Assembly (NCBI RefSeq): GCF_037392515.1
Contig: NC_090280.1
Location: 24,929,118-24,993,117 of the forward strand
Length of the DNA stretch: 64,000 nt
Source of the DNA: Haliotis asinina
Taxonomy: Eukaryota; Mollusca; Gastropoda; Lepetellida; Haliotidae
Direction of reading: 5' to 3'
A model generated the notes under the pieces. The model was not told the DNA's origin, ran no database searches, and was given only the letters and a program-made list of their open reading frames with translations. The position numbers and the translations under genes are program-made. How positions within the stretch are numbered: the stretch's first letter is position 1; each line of letters starts with the position of its first letter. This document shows, in pieces, positions 32,601 to 41,867 of this stretch.

Positions 32601-32722
32601 AGGAGCCTGTGGTATATGAACAGATTGACTTCGCCCTCACCCCCGGGCCACAGCTTCCGGACAAGATATGGGAGGTGGAAGTGCAGGAGGAGGAGGAGAG
32701 ACGACGGTGCCTCTGGGAGTGA
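23514..32722 (+). CDS. Ig-superfamily type I receptor with ITIM-like tail (11 exons)
   Basis: Eleven exons with GT-AG junctions join in phase: 23514-23652, 23785-24138, 24512-24811, 26042-26308, 26768-26893, 27064-27079, 28145-28200, 30416-30460, 31257-31336, 32217-32285 and 32519-32722. The total is 1656 bases, 551 residues plus stop. Order: signal peptide, three Ig domains on separate phase-1 exons, transmembrane helix, cytoplasmic tail with tyrosine motifs. All ectodomain and transmembrane junctions are phase 1, as in shuffled Ig exons. The expected role is a cell-surface recognition receptor whose phosphorylated tail recruits SH2 phosphatases or adaptors. Ligand and cell type are unknown. 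Mollusc Ig/ITIM receptors of the siglec-like type are a family-level analogy. The exon joins are my own by-eye model, and the microexon and the start codon are the least certain parts. Confidence 0.8.
23785..24138 (+). CDS. Receptor exon 2: V-like Ig domain 1
   Basis: Acceptor gtatacag, donor tagcac/gtcagt, phase 1-1, about 118 residues. It has the C-strand tryptophan (YYVWVNGS), the DAGTYYC motif of strand F and a G-strand VLVV. The expected B-strand cysteine is absent: GEDVNMTMNP stands where a xLxC word is normal. The strand-F cysteine instead has a second cysteine 13 residues on (VTGCRQ). Several NxS/T glycosylation sites (NMT, NVS, NGS, NSS, NVT) suggest an extracellular domain. Confidence 0.85.
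24111..24420. repeat. Partial tandem duplication of exon 2 end and intron
   Basis: The sequence from the last exon 2 codons through the donor and about 100 bases of intron (from gatgtagacaggtc near 24111) recurs, diverged, from gatgtagacaggtc near 24306 to about 24415. The second copy carries a better donor (cac/gtaagt) than the one used (cac/gtcagt). The unit also contains two copies of gaattcttcaa at a closer spacing. Confidence 0.8.
24512..24811 (+). CDS. Receptor exon 3: Ig domain 2
   Basis: Acceptor gttcacag, donor ctct/gtgagt, phase 1-1. Canonical Ig features: GENVTLTCSS (B-strand Cys), YIWRRDG (core Trp) and HGDTYSCQA (F-strand Cys). C2/I-set-like. The exon lies 54 bases after a run of 24 G (24434-24457), which is prone to length errors but intronic. 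Confidence 0.88.
26042..26308 (+). CDS. Receptor exon 4: Ig domain 3
   Basis: Acceptor atattccag, donor ctct/gtaagg, phase 1-1. LTVRCSADC and SGQYTCLGN give the cysteine pair, VTWWD the core tryptophan, and CNPAC an extra cysteine pair that could bond within the B-C loop. The end, LEVLC, matches the end of domain 2 (LDVLC), suggesting the two exons arose by duplication. The preceding intron is 1230 bases and holds no recognisable gene. Confidence 0.88.
26768..26893 (+). CDS. Receptor exon 5: stalk and transmembrane helix
   Basis: Encodes HELTESG, then the hydrophobic stretch VVPIVPVTAACSVLIVVIAF and VIVAVVF, then the basic stop-transfer RRNRTKK. This orientation puts the Ig domains outside and the downstream exons in the cytoplasm. 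Phase 1 on both sides. The acceptor polypyrimidine tract is weak (aatgttgcag), so the start of this exon is a little uncertain. Confidence 0.8.
27064..27079 (+). CDS. Receptor exon 6: 16-base microexon
   Basis: ctatttcag/gaggtaaagtgtacag/gtgagg. It takes phase 1 in and phase 2 out, and the next exon begins in phase 2, so it keeps the frame and adds GGKVY plus the first part of an arginine codon. Without it exon 5 cannot join exon 7 in frame, which supports it. Confidence 0.55.
27170..27900. repeat. ~26-bp minisatellite in receptor intron 6
   Basis: About twenty copies of ttactcctacaagttaaggt plus a few bases, with substitutions, interrupted at 27434-27600 by an inserted element. Located between exons 6 and 7, within 100 bases of the microexon. 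Non-coding. Confidence 0.9.
27434..27600 (-). mobile_element. SINE-like fragment with GCGCTATATAAAT tail
   Basis: On the minus strand it ends gcgctatataaatatccaa followed by taataa, a tail type that also ends the 5S-headed element at 35455-35945 and, diverged, the fragment at 54632-54700. It is inserted into the 26-bp minisatellite, so it is younger than at least part of that array. Confidence 0.6.
28145..28200 (+). CDS. Receptor exon 7: cytoplasmic linker
   Basis: gtcttttag/ggctgg ... ccaagtg/gtaagt. Encodes AGDRSMADNEAQFQQDPS, acidic and polar, no tyrosine. The strong donor gtaagt supports it. Confidence 0.65.
28355..28500 (-). mobile_element. SINE family A in receptor intron 7
   Basis: Plus strand reads gtgagtttagttatacgccg, ccagaaatggatttcacaca, and a degenerate tRNA-like end. 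Diverged copy. It accounts for the end of the open frame that begins in exon 7. Confidence 0.8.
28840..29040. repeat. C-rich low-complexity repeat
   Basis: Irregular units of about 30 bases rich in ccccaacccc and cacacgccatcc. It is open in three frames on the plus strand and two on the minus strand because it is CA/CC-rich. The resulting Pro/Thr-rich peptides are not credited as exons because no flanking splice sites keep the receptor frame. Confidence 0.75.
29360..29517 (+). mobile_element. SINE family A, plus strand
   Basis: gggtggcccagtggctaaag gives the A-box region and gggttccattccc a mutated B box, followed by ccatttctggtgtcccc and an end at gctaaaagcggcgtaa. In receptor intron 7. Confidence 0.85.
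29752..30122. repeat. 24-bp minisatellite
   Basis: About fifteen copies of ggattgggtgacaagcagtgttta, with two shortened units near 29925 and 29980. The unit is a multiple of three, so both strands are open in several frames (eight-residue repeats). I treat the frames as artefacts. It lies in receptor intron 7. Confidence 0.95.
30244..30343 (+). mobile_element. SINE 3' fragment
   Basis: Ends with gctgggatattgctgagtgc and ggtgtacac, the 3' part shared by families A and B. The 5' part is too diverged to place. It lies just upstream of receptor exon 8. Confidence 0.55.
30416..30460 (+). CDS. Receptor exon 8: YAKV tyrosine motif
   Basis: cctacag/acttg ... gagaag/gtatag, phase 1-1, encodes DLYAKVNKKRRRRRE. 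YxxV with Asp at -2 is ITIM-like rather than a strict ITIM. The following RRRRR cluster is unusual for an ITIM tail and could bind membrane lipid or act as a retention or nuclear signal. Confidence 0.7.
30519..30665 (+). mobile_element. SINE family A, plus strand
   Basis: ggggtagcctagtggataaa (A box) and gattcgattctcc (B box) 35-40 bases apart, then ccatttccggtgtccccgcc and a tail at gcaaatctcact. In receptor intron 8. Confidence 0.88.
31257..31336 (+). CDS. Receptor exon 9: YATV tyrosine motif
   Basis: ttttccacag/tgtctg ... ccatcg/gtaagt, phase 1 to 0. Encodes SDVYATVQKAQCKQFM and NRAYSGAG. YATV mirrors YAKV of exon 8, suggesting exon duplication. Confidence 0.75.
31457..31624 (-). mobile_element. 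SINE family A, near full length
   Basis: Plus strand: gtgagtgagtgagtttggtt, tacgccgctttcagcaatat, then gggtaatcgaaccggggcc and ccactaggctaccccaccgc. The cleanest family A copy in the receptor locus, in intron 9. Confidence 0.9.
32217..32285 (+). CDS. Receptor exon 10: YASPV and YNN motifs
   Basis: gctgtctccag/tcggaa ... gaaacg/gtaggt, phase 0-0, 23 residues, with LIDYASPV and AEYNNCGE. YNN fits the YxN pattern bound by Grb2-type SH2 domains, so the tail may recruit adaptors as well as phosphatases. Skipping this exon would leave the frame intact. Confidence 0.72.
32519..32722 (+). CDS. Receptor exon 11: two strict ITIMs and stop
   Basis: aaatttcag/aatgat to the stop at 32720-32722. Contains GLTYADLAL and PVVYEQIDF, both fitting [ILV]xYxx[ILV], followed by a Pro-rich and then Glu/Arg-rich end. 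The two motifs lie about 30 residues apart, a usual spacing for tandem SH2 phosphatases. The stop is inside a decayed tandem repeat that extends to about 32950. Confidence 0.82.
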   Translation, partial: NDDGLTYADLALESPTLIDGKPIIHRREEPVVYEQIDFALTPGPQLPDKIWEVEVQEEEERRRCLWE

Positions 32723-32950
32723 AGATGAATGAACCTTGAGAATCTCCAGCTGCAGGACAAGACCATGGATCTGGAGGAACTGGCGGAGGGAGACTGTGCT
32801 TCTGGGAGTGAAGATGAAAGAACCTTGAGAATCTCCATCCGGACAAGACCTTTTGAGGTTGAAGAGCTGGAGGAGGGAGGATTTGCTTCTGGAAGTGAAG
32901 ATGAAAGACACTTGAGAATCTCCAGCTGCTGGACAAGACCTGAGAGGTTG
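32663..32950 (+). repeat. ~95-bp tandem repeat overlapping the receptor stop
   Basis: Three copies of a unit containing gaggaggga, ttctgggagtgaagatgaa and agaatctccagct. The first contains the receptor stop. Downstream copies are open as 85 codons in the same frame (from 32729) with acidic, SGSEDER-type repeats, but two stops separate them from exon 11. They may be a former C-terminal extension or chance. Confidence 0.8.
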
Positions 32951-35454
32951 AATCTCAGAGTCTCAAGGTTACATTGCGAAACATAACTAACATTTAATGG
33001 AATCATTTAGATAAGCAAATATGCTTTGAAAGCTGAATAGAATATTGGTATAAAAAGAGAGAGTGTGTGTGTGAGAGAGAGTGGGTGGGTGCGTAACTAT
33101 TGGCTTCTTTATAATGATCCACGGAAATTGAATCCAGTGGTTCCTTTGCGAATTAGGTACATCACAAGTTTTCACAACTAAGGAACGTTATATATTCCCT
33201 AAATGTACGTATTTAAACCTACATTTACACGTTCGCAATCTGCATCAAACTAGCATCTACCATTAAGGGGGTACCCCGTCGAGAGTGTATCTGTCTGTTT
33301 TCATTTCCACCAGTACTTTTATATACAAGGTTGTGCACTGACCGTAGGGAGAGAAATAACAGCTTTATAATTCACTTGCAAAGATGACCAGTTTACTTGA
33401 GCATTATCATGACATCATTTTCTTCCCTCATACGTAGTAGGGAATCTACCTCCTTTATTTTTTGTCGAAATACAAAAAGTTGTGAAAGTTAGTGTCAAAC
33501 GGTTGTTGTATTTTTTGGAACTCATATAACGCTTGGCATCGTATTGTTCATATACTATAAGCATTTAGTCTTTATAGAGGCTCATACAACGTTTGGCATC
33601 TTGCTGATCATACATGTGTGGCATCTTGGTGTTTGAAAAGGCATGGCGTATTGCCTCTTTGGTCGGCATGCTAGAAGTTCAGAAGATGAAGAATGAGGAT
33701 ATTTATTATGGAGGTACAACTTCATTATGCTTTGCTAGACAACGACATTAGAATCTATGTCGAACGTCGCCTATACATAATATAAAGAGGTTGTCTATCC
33801 ATAACAACTGTCTTCATTCTTCATGGCGTATTGGTTGTTCATAAGCCAGAGAGTTTTCTTTCAAATATGTTAATATGTGTTCTGATCTTTTTTTTAACTG
33901 GAAACGGCATTTCATCAGTTCTTTATTTTTGTGTTTTGTTATTCATGTACGTTATGCATGTGAGACGAACATTTTATTCAGTACCTTAGTGTGGAGCAAT
34001 GCAGGGTAAATCAACCTTTATCTACGTCGACCTCTGTGATGAGGGGTTTAAATACGGTAGTACTTCCAGGACTGTATGTTGTAAGATTAGTGTGCCGTGA
34101 TGCAGATCTGTTCCGTTAACTTCACGGTTACTTGTATATAGATCTTTACATATTTACTCTGTAAGTAACTTACCTTAACCGTGTTTCATGTTCTCTTATG
34201 ATGACATTCTCTATTTTTTTCATCACATTTCATCAAAGCAGGTGTTCGTATTCACTAAGATTGTTGTTAACCGTCATGCATACGGTGTAGACAACATTTT
34301 TTTACGAATTCAGTTTTACGAAACAATTCATAAGAAGGTGTATATGGTTTGTGTTTGATTAGGTTTTAATACATAAAACGAATATTTTGGACATTCACCA
34401 CTGAGCCTTTGCAAGGATTGTAAGACACCATTACAGACAGGGTAGCCGTACCCGTGGACACATGTCACTGCTGTTCACGATGACGTTGCCATGTCGTCAT
34501 CTCAAATTCAGTGAGCTATAAACAAATCAAAATTGAACAACATTCTGCATGGCAGTTTGTTAGGTTCTTTATATATGTACACGTGGGCGATAAGGTATGA
34601 ACGTTACGTTCACCTTAGCGCAATGTCTGTCACATGTCTGTGTTACGTAGGAATTACGGTCAGCTGAGCGTTACAACAGCCCAAGCCTTTGTTAAGGTAT
34701 GTAAGCTACGATCGCCTTAGTGCTGAAGTTGTGTTACGTATTTGTAAAGGTATGAAAGTTACGGTCACCTCGGCACTATAACCGTCGTAAGTCTATGTTA
34801 AGGTATGGAAGTTACGATCGCCTTACCGCTGAGTTTGTGTTACTTCTATGTTAAGGTTTGGAAGCTGAGGTCTAAGATAGTCGGATGTCTATGTTAAGCT
34901 ATGGGTGACGGTATACGTGTCACTGATGTTATGTTGACATTGCAATGTCGTCATCTCAGTATGTGTAAAACAATTCAAAACCGCATGGACGTTAGATATG
35001 TTCCTTTTGTGTAATGATATATACGTAAAGGAAGGCGTTATCTCCAACTTTTTCGAAATGTCGCATTAAAGAATACCTGGTGTATTCATTCTTGGCACCC
35101 GACCCAAATGTTGACCAGAGTAACGTCTGGCACTACCATTATTATATCATTATATTAATGTCTATTTGTTTCTCTCCCAGGAGAGCATGGAGAACTGGGT
35201 CTCCTTCCACGAAACACTGAGTGATCATAAGCCACTAATTATAAGGTTAAAGAAAGGGAGTTAAGGTTCACCTTAGTAAAAGTTGCTTTGTGAAAGAAGC
35301 CCCTATGCTATGCTGTAGTTGGTTTCTATACCTATTCTACTAGTCGTTAAACATGGAATGTGCCAATCCTCAAATTATTTTTATTCTATATTTGCTATTT
35401 TGCAATAGATGTATATGGTAAATAAATGCTTGGGCAAATAGAGTTTTTGTTACA
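32951..35454. other. 3' flank of the receptor gene, no gene seen
   Basis: AT-rich. 34590-34880 holds about five degenerate copies of a unit of about 55 bases around ttaaggtatg, gaagttacg and tcgccttag; relatives occur at 39055-39165. An aataaa at 35421-35426 is the first poly(A) signal I noticed downstream, but it is 2.7 kb from the stop, so assignment to the receptor is doubtful. Confidence 0.5.
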
Positions 35455-35945
35455 CTCGGCAATGCCACCAAGAGGGTGTGTGACGCCAAGGCATTCCAGC
35501 AACAAGTTTCCCGCCTATTCGGTGATGGCGAGATGTCCTGTACGTAGTGCTCAGGTCACCATCAGTTGTAGTTAAACACCGTCGAGCTCGGACAGTCCAT
35601 TGGTGGGTCACCGTGTTTGGCAATTTGACTCCTGAAAGTTCCTAAGACTTCGGTCCTGCTCCGCCACAAAGCACATGGGGAAACCATGTGGTCTCACCTT
35701 AGGCATGTGAGTTTGTTCAAATTTGCCTCTGTTCACCCAGCAGTAAATGGGTACCCGTGAGGTAATGTCCTCTCTATCTATAACCTCTATATCCTCTAAT
35801 CTATAACCTTGTAGCGCCTAGGAGGCAGCTTGGGTTATCCGGGGTGATGATAATCAGATTCTGATTACAGCGTCGAGTGAGCAACGAGTCAGATGGATAC
35901 TAGGCGCTATGTAAGTGAATTATTATCATTATTATCATTCTCTTT
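35455..35945 (+). mobile_element. SINE with 5S-rRNA-like head
   Basis: Around 35545-35625 the sequence gttaaacaccgtcgagctcg and ttggtgggtcaccgtgtttg resembles the internal promoter part of 5S rRNA (gttaagcaacgtcgggc and ttggatgggtgaccgc) at the right spacing. It is followed by a body and a tail at ggcgctatgtaagtgaatta with TTATTATCA repeats. This fits 5S-derived SINEs (SINE3 or Deu type) of deuterostomes and other animals. A 5S pseudogene alone would lack the body and tail. Confidence 0.6.
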
Positions 35946-36005
35946 CCTTGGTACAATAATTCAAAGGGATGCCTATGCGCATACTGTTAAGTTCCAGCTG
36001 TCCGT

Positions 36006-36135
36006 GTGTGAGTTAGATTAGTTTTACGCAGCTATTATCAGCAATATCCCGACTGGGGGCACCAAATGGGCTTCACGCATTGCACCCATGTGCGGAATCA
36101 GCGTGACGGTCTTAGGAGTGACATTGTAACACCTA
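36006..36135 (-). mobile_element. SINE family A fragment
   Basis: Plus strand gtgagttagattagttttac, gcaatatcccgactggggg and cgtgacggtcttagg; diverged and missing part of the tRNA-like end. Confidence 0.7.
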
Positions 36136-37889
36136 TTCTGTCACCGCATGTCGGAGGGGACTATACCTGGATCCTATAGAAGGGATGTTACTTCGTGCCT
36201 ATCAGTACCTAACAACTGTTTGATCGAGATATCACTCTGTAGATTAAAGAGATTTTACTGCGTAAGGTATTCTTGTATTCACTGTTCATCATGGCGTGTT
36301 TTACTCAGATGTAGTCTGGGTGGGTTTGGTGTAACTTGAAGAATTGTGAATTATGAATTAAATCAGTTGTAGTTTCGCGACAACACCTTCCCGGCAAGAC
36401 TTTGTTCAAAAGAGCTATCTTATCACTGAAACGATCCCATACTCAAGGTCAACGCTCATAGTCCTAAGACCGATTTGCAGAAACCAGACTGGATAATGAA
36501 TTTTTAGAAAGCGTGTGCGTGCATTTTGTATGAGTGTGGTAATTAATACATAGACACATAGGAATCGCATGGTTATCCTTTCCCAGACCCGTCTAGTCCG
36601 TTAGTCAAAATTGGATAATTACCATGGCAGCAGACCTTATTGTCATGACAACGCATCCTGTCTCACAATAGTGTCGTCTACACCACATGACCATATTACT
36701 ACACTTATCGCGGGTCATGATGACCTTAGTGATACAAAGCTAATACCCTCATGCCGTCAGTGATCTGCACGCATGTAATGAGAACTCTACAAATCTAGTT
36801 GATCGTACTTTAATTATGCCTTTATTATATTGATAAGCCTAAAAATTTTAGGGTCGTCCGTTTTTATTCTTGACATTTCAGGATAATAAGTTGAAATTTC
36901 AAGATACGTATTACAGATATGTTGAAATTTCAAGATAAGAGGTTGAAATCTCGGGATTGTTATCTAGAACTTTTCTCTTAATATCGTGAAATTTCAGTTT
37001 AGTATGTTGATACTGTCAAGAAAAAACTTCATATTGCCCTAAACAGCTTCCGTATAGAAGGTCTCTACAGAGAGGGCTTTGAATTTACTGATTTTCTTCA
37101 GTCGTGACTTTCAGTAATGTATACAGGCACGAATCAATTTCGTATTCATATACCCGCATGTTTCTCTACAGTTGACTCAATATTCAGTCCAAATATTTGT
37201 CAAATTTCCTTCCTCGTATCAGACCGGACAAAGCTGCCTCACACCGAATAACTCATCCCTGGGTGCCCCTTGTGGTTGACCTTACACATGTGAAACTACC
37301 CCAAACAACCCACGTCTGCTCAAAAGGAAATATGTCCTTGTTCATTATGTATCAAGGCTGCTGTCAGTTTCACATTTCTTCTTTACCACACACAAGACAC
37401 CGTAATGTTGATAAATGTGGTGCGGGTGTTCGGTCGCCATGGTTACAGCGATAACCTGGACTACGAATGTAGGCATCGTGTTGATTTTGTTAGAAAGAGT
37501 AATATTACATACCAGTAACAGTTTATTCATAATTCATACCTGAATATGTTCATGAAGTGACATTGATTTCATGTCATTTAGATAATTGCTCAAGTGATGA
37601 ATCCCAGGAAATGAAGCTGCTGTGATTCACCAAGTCTGAAAAATAAGTGATCGCTGTCATGGACACCAGGACATTGTCATTGAGACAAAACACAATATTT
37701 TGCGTCCGTTACGAAACAATCATACACAGGTCGTATTCTGATATTCTGTAGTTTGTCCCACATGCAAAGTGCTCTTCCGTATCCAGACTGATCACACTTA
37801 GGTGACCCGATCACATCCAAGATATGGTGTTTGTGTGTGTGTGGTGGTGGGGTTATCTTGTTGTGCACTGGTTAGCCATTGTTCCAAAG
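36136..37889. other. Intergenic, no gene seen
   Basis: No domain or credible exon. 36870-37020 repeats gttgaaatttcaagata several times with variable spacing. 37830-37850 is a short GT/GGT run. Confidence 0.55.
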
Positions 37890-38085
37890 TTACGCCTCTT
37901 ATGACAAGCACGGGTTACTGAAGACCAATTCTAACTCGGATCTTCACGGGTATTAAGTGAATGAGTGCGTTTAGTTTTACGCCGCTTTTATCAAGGCGGA
38001 CACCAGTCTTGACTCAACGTACCCATTCCTACATTTGAGAAACGAACCCGAATCCTCAGAGAGAGGCTTTAATAACTCATAAAAC
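37890..38085 (-). mobile_element. SINE B fragment abutting SINE A fragment
   Basis: 37890-37950 is the 5' end of a family B element on the minus strand (cctcttatgacaagca and gatcttcacgggt). 37953-38080 is a family A element on the same strand (gagtgcgtttagttttacgc). They adjoin without spacer, by nested insertion or template switching. Confidence 0.65.
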
Positions 38086-38295
38086 GACTGACATTTACAA
38101 GTGTTCAGGTGACAAATCGGCAGTTTTGCACACTGGCTGTGACATGTGCAGCTGACACATTTCTGACTCATAAAGGTTCAAATCACATGCGATCTATTCA
38201 CGTCTAACTGACTAATGAGCCGGAAACATGACTGACATGGAAAACATCCGTGCAAACCAGCACATGAATGTACAAACGTACATTTCAGAAATAGC

Positions 38296-38453
38296 AAGTT
38301 AGGTTTTACACCGCTTTTAGCGATATTCTAGCAATATTACGCGGGGAACAACAGGAATGGATTTCACACATTGTGCGCATGTAGGGAATCGAACTCAGGT
38401 CCTCAGTACCGTGACGAGCGAACGCTTTGACCACAAGGCTACCCCACCGACCC
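38296..38453 (-). mobile_element. SINE family A
   Basis: Plus strand: ttttacaccgcttttagcg, ggaatggatttcacacattg, gggaatcgaactcaggtcc and ccacaaggctaccccacc. The tRNA-like A and B boxes are well kept on the minus strand. The tail is shortened. Confidence 0.85.
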
Positions 38454-39769
38454 AGTTCAGATATAGAACACATGAACAGACGTGTGAAACATTCGTTATA
38501 ATCACGCTCTTGTTACATCTATGCATAATTTTCTGTTGATTTATCACAGACACATGAATTCGTATGCAAGGGCAAGAGTAAAAAACATGAACACTGTTCA
38601 GCATAATATGCTTTTGAATACGTCAGCTGCACAGCAGTGTCAACCATAGCAATGGTTTCCACAAAACGATTGTGTGCAGCTGTATAAATGATCAATATTG
38701 GATAGAACTCATGTGCTCACAATTCTCAGCTGTCGGGCAGGGTTAAGTTAATGCGACAACTGTAATATGCTAATAATTTCGTCCATATTGTAATATTAGA
38801 ATTGAAAGAAAACTAATCCATCTGGGTGGTTATAATTCATATCCTCGTCTTTGATCTCGTTAGCACATCCACCTGAACGTATGCATGGGTGAGAGAGAAA
38901 ATTCCCTTCACTACCACTTGCGTCTATGTTGTGTTTCAGTATATTGGTATACTGTGTTTCAGTGCATATATGTGCAACGTTTCAGGGTCTTGTCGCTGTC
39001 AGTTGGCCTGGCTACTTTTGTCGAAGCTAACCAAACCACTAAAAACTACCTGAGTCTATGTTAAGAGATGGGAGTAACGGCCACCTTAACGCTGAGACTA
39101 CCTGAAGTCTGTGTTAAGGTATGAGTCACCTTAGCACTAAGTTCGCTTTGCAGAACGACACCAAGGACTGAGAGTACTACTACTGCAGCCATCAAATACA
39201 ATACAGCAGATGTACGTGTGATGGAATCAGTGTATATACAGTGAGACCCGAAGCCTGGTATAGTGCTTCAAGTGTTTGCAGCTGGTCTGGCTGTGCTCAG
39301 TATCGTCCTGGGATAATTTCCTAAGGGTGACAACACGTCCGCTGGTGTAGTGATGTTAACTATTAATCACAGTTTTTGTAGTATTGATTGTAGAAGATGT
39401 AGATGTGAATGTTCGTGTGGATGTGGCTGGGGATGTAGGGTCTGTTCTTGGCTGTAGTTATCAGTACGAATGTAATTGTTGGTTGAAACTGTGCATGTAA
39501 CAGTGATGATAGTGGTGGTTGAAGAAATGTAGGAATGTTGCAGTGTTTGAAACTGAATGCTATTAGTGACTGTAACCTTGGATGTACAAACAGTTTAAAT
39601 GGACCGACTTGCACAAAGCAATCTTAGCACCACAACGATTGTAACTCAAATACCCCAACATATAGGCTTAAGATAGTTGTAGCGCTAAGACTGCTTTGTG
39701 CTAGTGGATCCAGATCACTATCAGCCAACAGTCATGACGGGTCTAGCTCTTTCAGTCTACACTCATCAC
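38454..39769. other. Intergenic, no gene seen
   Basis: No supported gene. Includes relatives of the 34.6-kb degenerate repeat at 39055-39165, and an imperfect palindrome with gcaaagcaatcttagc near 39615 and agactgctttgtgct near 39690. Confidence 0.5.
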
Positions 39770-40015
39770 CTTCCTACCTCTCCCAATCTACATCATCCCT
39801 GTCCTAGCTCTCTGTCTACACTCAACAACTTCCTACCTCTGCCAATCTACAGCATCACCTTCATAGCTCTCACAGTCTACATCATCACCTTCCTACCTCT
39901 CCGAATCTATATCATCACCTTCCCACCTCTCCGAATCTATATCATCACCTTCCTAGTTCTCCAGTCTACATCCTCACCATTTTAACTCTCCCAGTCTAGA
40001 TCATCACCTTCCTAG
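39770..40015. repeat. ~36-bp minisatellite
   Basis: About six degenerate units of ccttcctacctctcc, gaatctatatcatca and related forms. Open in frame by composition. Not a gene. Confidence 0.85.
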
Positions 40016-40803
40016 GTGAGATTTATGCAGTAACCCGTTTCAGACCTTCATTTGAAGCATCTTTCTCATGTGAAAAACTAATAAACACAGATGACCTGGC
40101 CTGACAGCTGTATTGTTTCCTTGTGATAGAGTGCAGTGGTTTCACATGACTTGTTCTTGTTGTGAGTCGGCGGGTGCATGACTGAGTGATTGGGGGTGTG
40201 TGTGTGTGAGTGAGTGAGTTGGGGTTCTACCAGTTTTAATAGAATTGCAGTTATACCATAGCATTTGGGCATAGTCAAGAATATTTTTCGCAGATGTAAG
40301 ATGTAGATCTCTTTGGTGAAACCTACCAGCACCAGGTTAGGTCTAACAAACATGACTGTTGGAAAGCAGAATTCAAACCTACAACTATCGACACAGCCCT
40401 TCATAGCAAATGGTAGCCTCTTAGATGACTGGGCCCTCTGTGTTCTACACCCATCCTACAAATCTGAAACTTTAAATAATGACAAGCAAATGCTGGTATG
40501 ATCAAGGGACACAACTCAACACAATACCATCATATCGAGGAAGGTGGAAGAAATGCACTTAATTACATTCAGTTTCTCCCAAACCAACTAATCATACAAA
40601 ACATTCTAACCTTCTAGCAAGTAATACGGGTGTCATTTCGAGAGAAGACCTTTACACAGACACCACGGATAACCACTGGTTGTTGAACCACGTGATGCAG
40701 TATGAATATGTCGTCAATTTATAATTACTAGTTCAACCTGTCCGAGTTATTAACTCCAGCATCAAGATATTACCACACGTTGTCTTGGCATTGTCCCTTT
40801 GGA
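40016..40803. other. Intergenic, no gene seen
   Basis: Short GTGAGT repeats near 40199-40220 and AT-rich sequence. No domain or splice pattern. Confidence 0.5.
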
Positions 40804-41866
40804 TCATGGTGGATACGAGTCTGTAGGACTGTGTTGTGGTGGTGTGTGAGGACCATGGTGGATATGAGTCTGTAGGACTGTGTTGTGGTGGTGTGTGAGG
40901 ACCATGGTGGATGTGAGTCTGTAGGACTGTGTTGTGGTGGTGTGAGTGGAGCATGGTGGGTGTGAGTCTGTAGGACTGTGTTGTGGTCGTGTGAGTGGAG
41001 CATGGTGGGTGTGAGTCTGTAGGACTGGTATGTTGTGGTGGTGCATTTGAAACGTGATGGATGTTTGTATGTAGGTTCTGTGTTATGGTGGTGTATGTGG
41101 AGAGTGATGGATGGAAGTGTAGGACTGTGTTGTGGTGATGTGTGTGAGGCGTGTGAGGAGCATGGTGGATGTGTGTCAGTAGGACTGTGTTGTGGATGTG
41201 TGTGTGGAGCATGGTGGATATAAGTCAGTAGGACTGTGTTGTTATGGTGTGTGAGGAGCACGATGGATGTGAGTCTGTAGGACTGTGTTGTGGTGATGTA
41301 TGTGGAGCATGGTGGGTGTGAGTCTGTAGGACTGTGTTGTGGTCGTGTGAGTGGAGCATGGTGGGTGTGAGTCTGTAGGACTGGTATGTTGTGGTGGTGC
41401 ATTTGAAACGTGATGGATGTTTGTCTGTAGGTTCCGTGTTATGGTGGTGCATGTGGAGAGTGATGGATGGAAGTGTAGGACTGTGTTGTGGTGATGTGTG
41501 TATGGCATGGTGGATGTGAGTCTGTAGGACTCTGTTGTAGTGGTGTATTTGGAGTGTGATGAATGTGAGTAGGACTGTGGTGTGGTGATGAGTGTGGAGT
41601 GTGATGGATGCAAGTGCAGGACTGTGTTGTGGTGATGTATGTGGGGCATGGTGAATGTGAGTCTTTAGGACTGTGCTGTGGTGGTGTATGTGGAGTGTGA
41701 TGGATGCAAGTGCAGGACTGTGTTGTGGTGATGTGTGTGGGGCATGGTGAATGTGAGCCTTTAGGACTGTGTTGTAGTGATGTATGCAGAGTGTGATGGA
41801 TGTGAGTAGGACTGTGTTGTGGTGGTGTGTGGGGGGCATGGTGGATGTGAGTCTGTAGGACTGTGT
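40804..41866. repeat. 49-bp minisatellite array, middle block
   Basis: About 22 units of the same family as at 1-530, more variable in length and sequence. Two higher-order segments repeat: about 40948-41135 and about 41306-41500 share the same succession of variant units, including ggtatgttgtggtggtgcat. Minus-strand open frames of up to 210 codons are satellite artefacts. Confidence 0.95.
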
Positions 41867-41867
41867 T

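Noticed and set aside
32507..33006. Overlapping minus-strand frames of 99-156 codons
   Set aside because: Shadows of receptor exon 11 and its repeat on the opposite strand; Ser/Leu-rich reading of the acidic repeat.
35540..35630. A functional 5S rRNA gene
   Set aside because: Only the internal promoter region resembles 5S; the ends do not, and a SINE body and tail follow.
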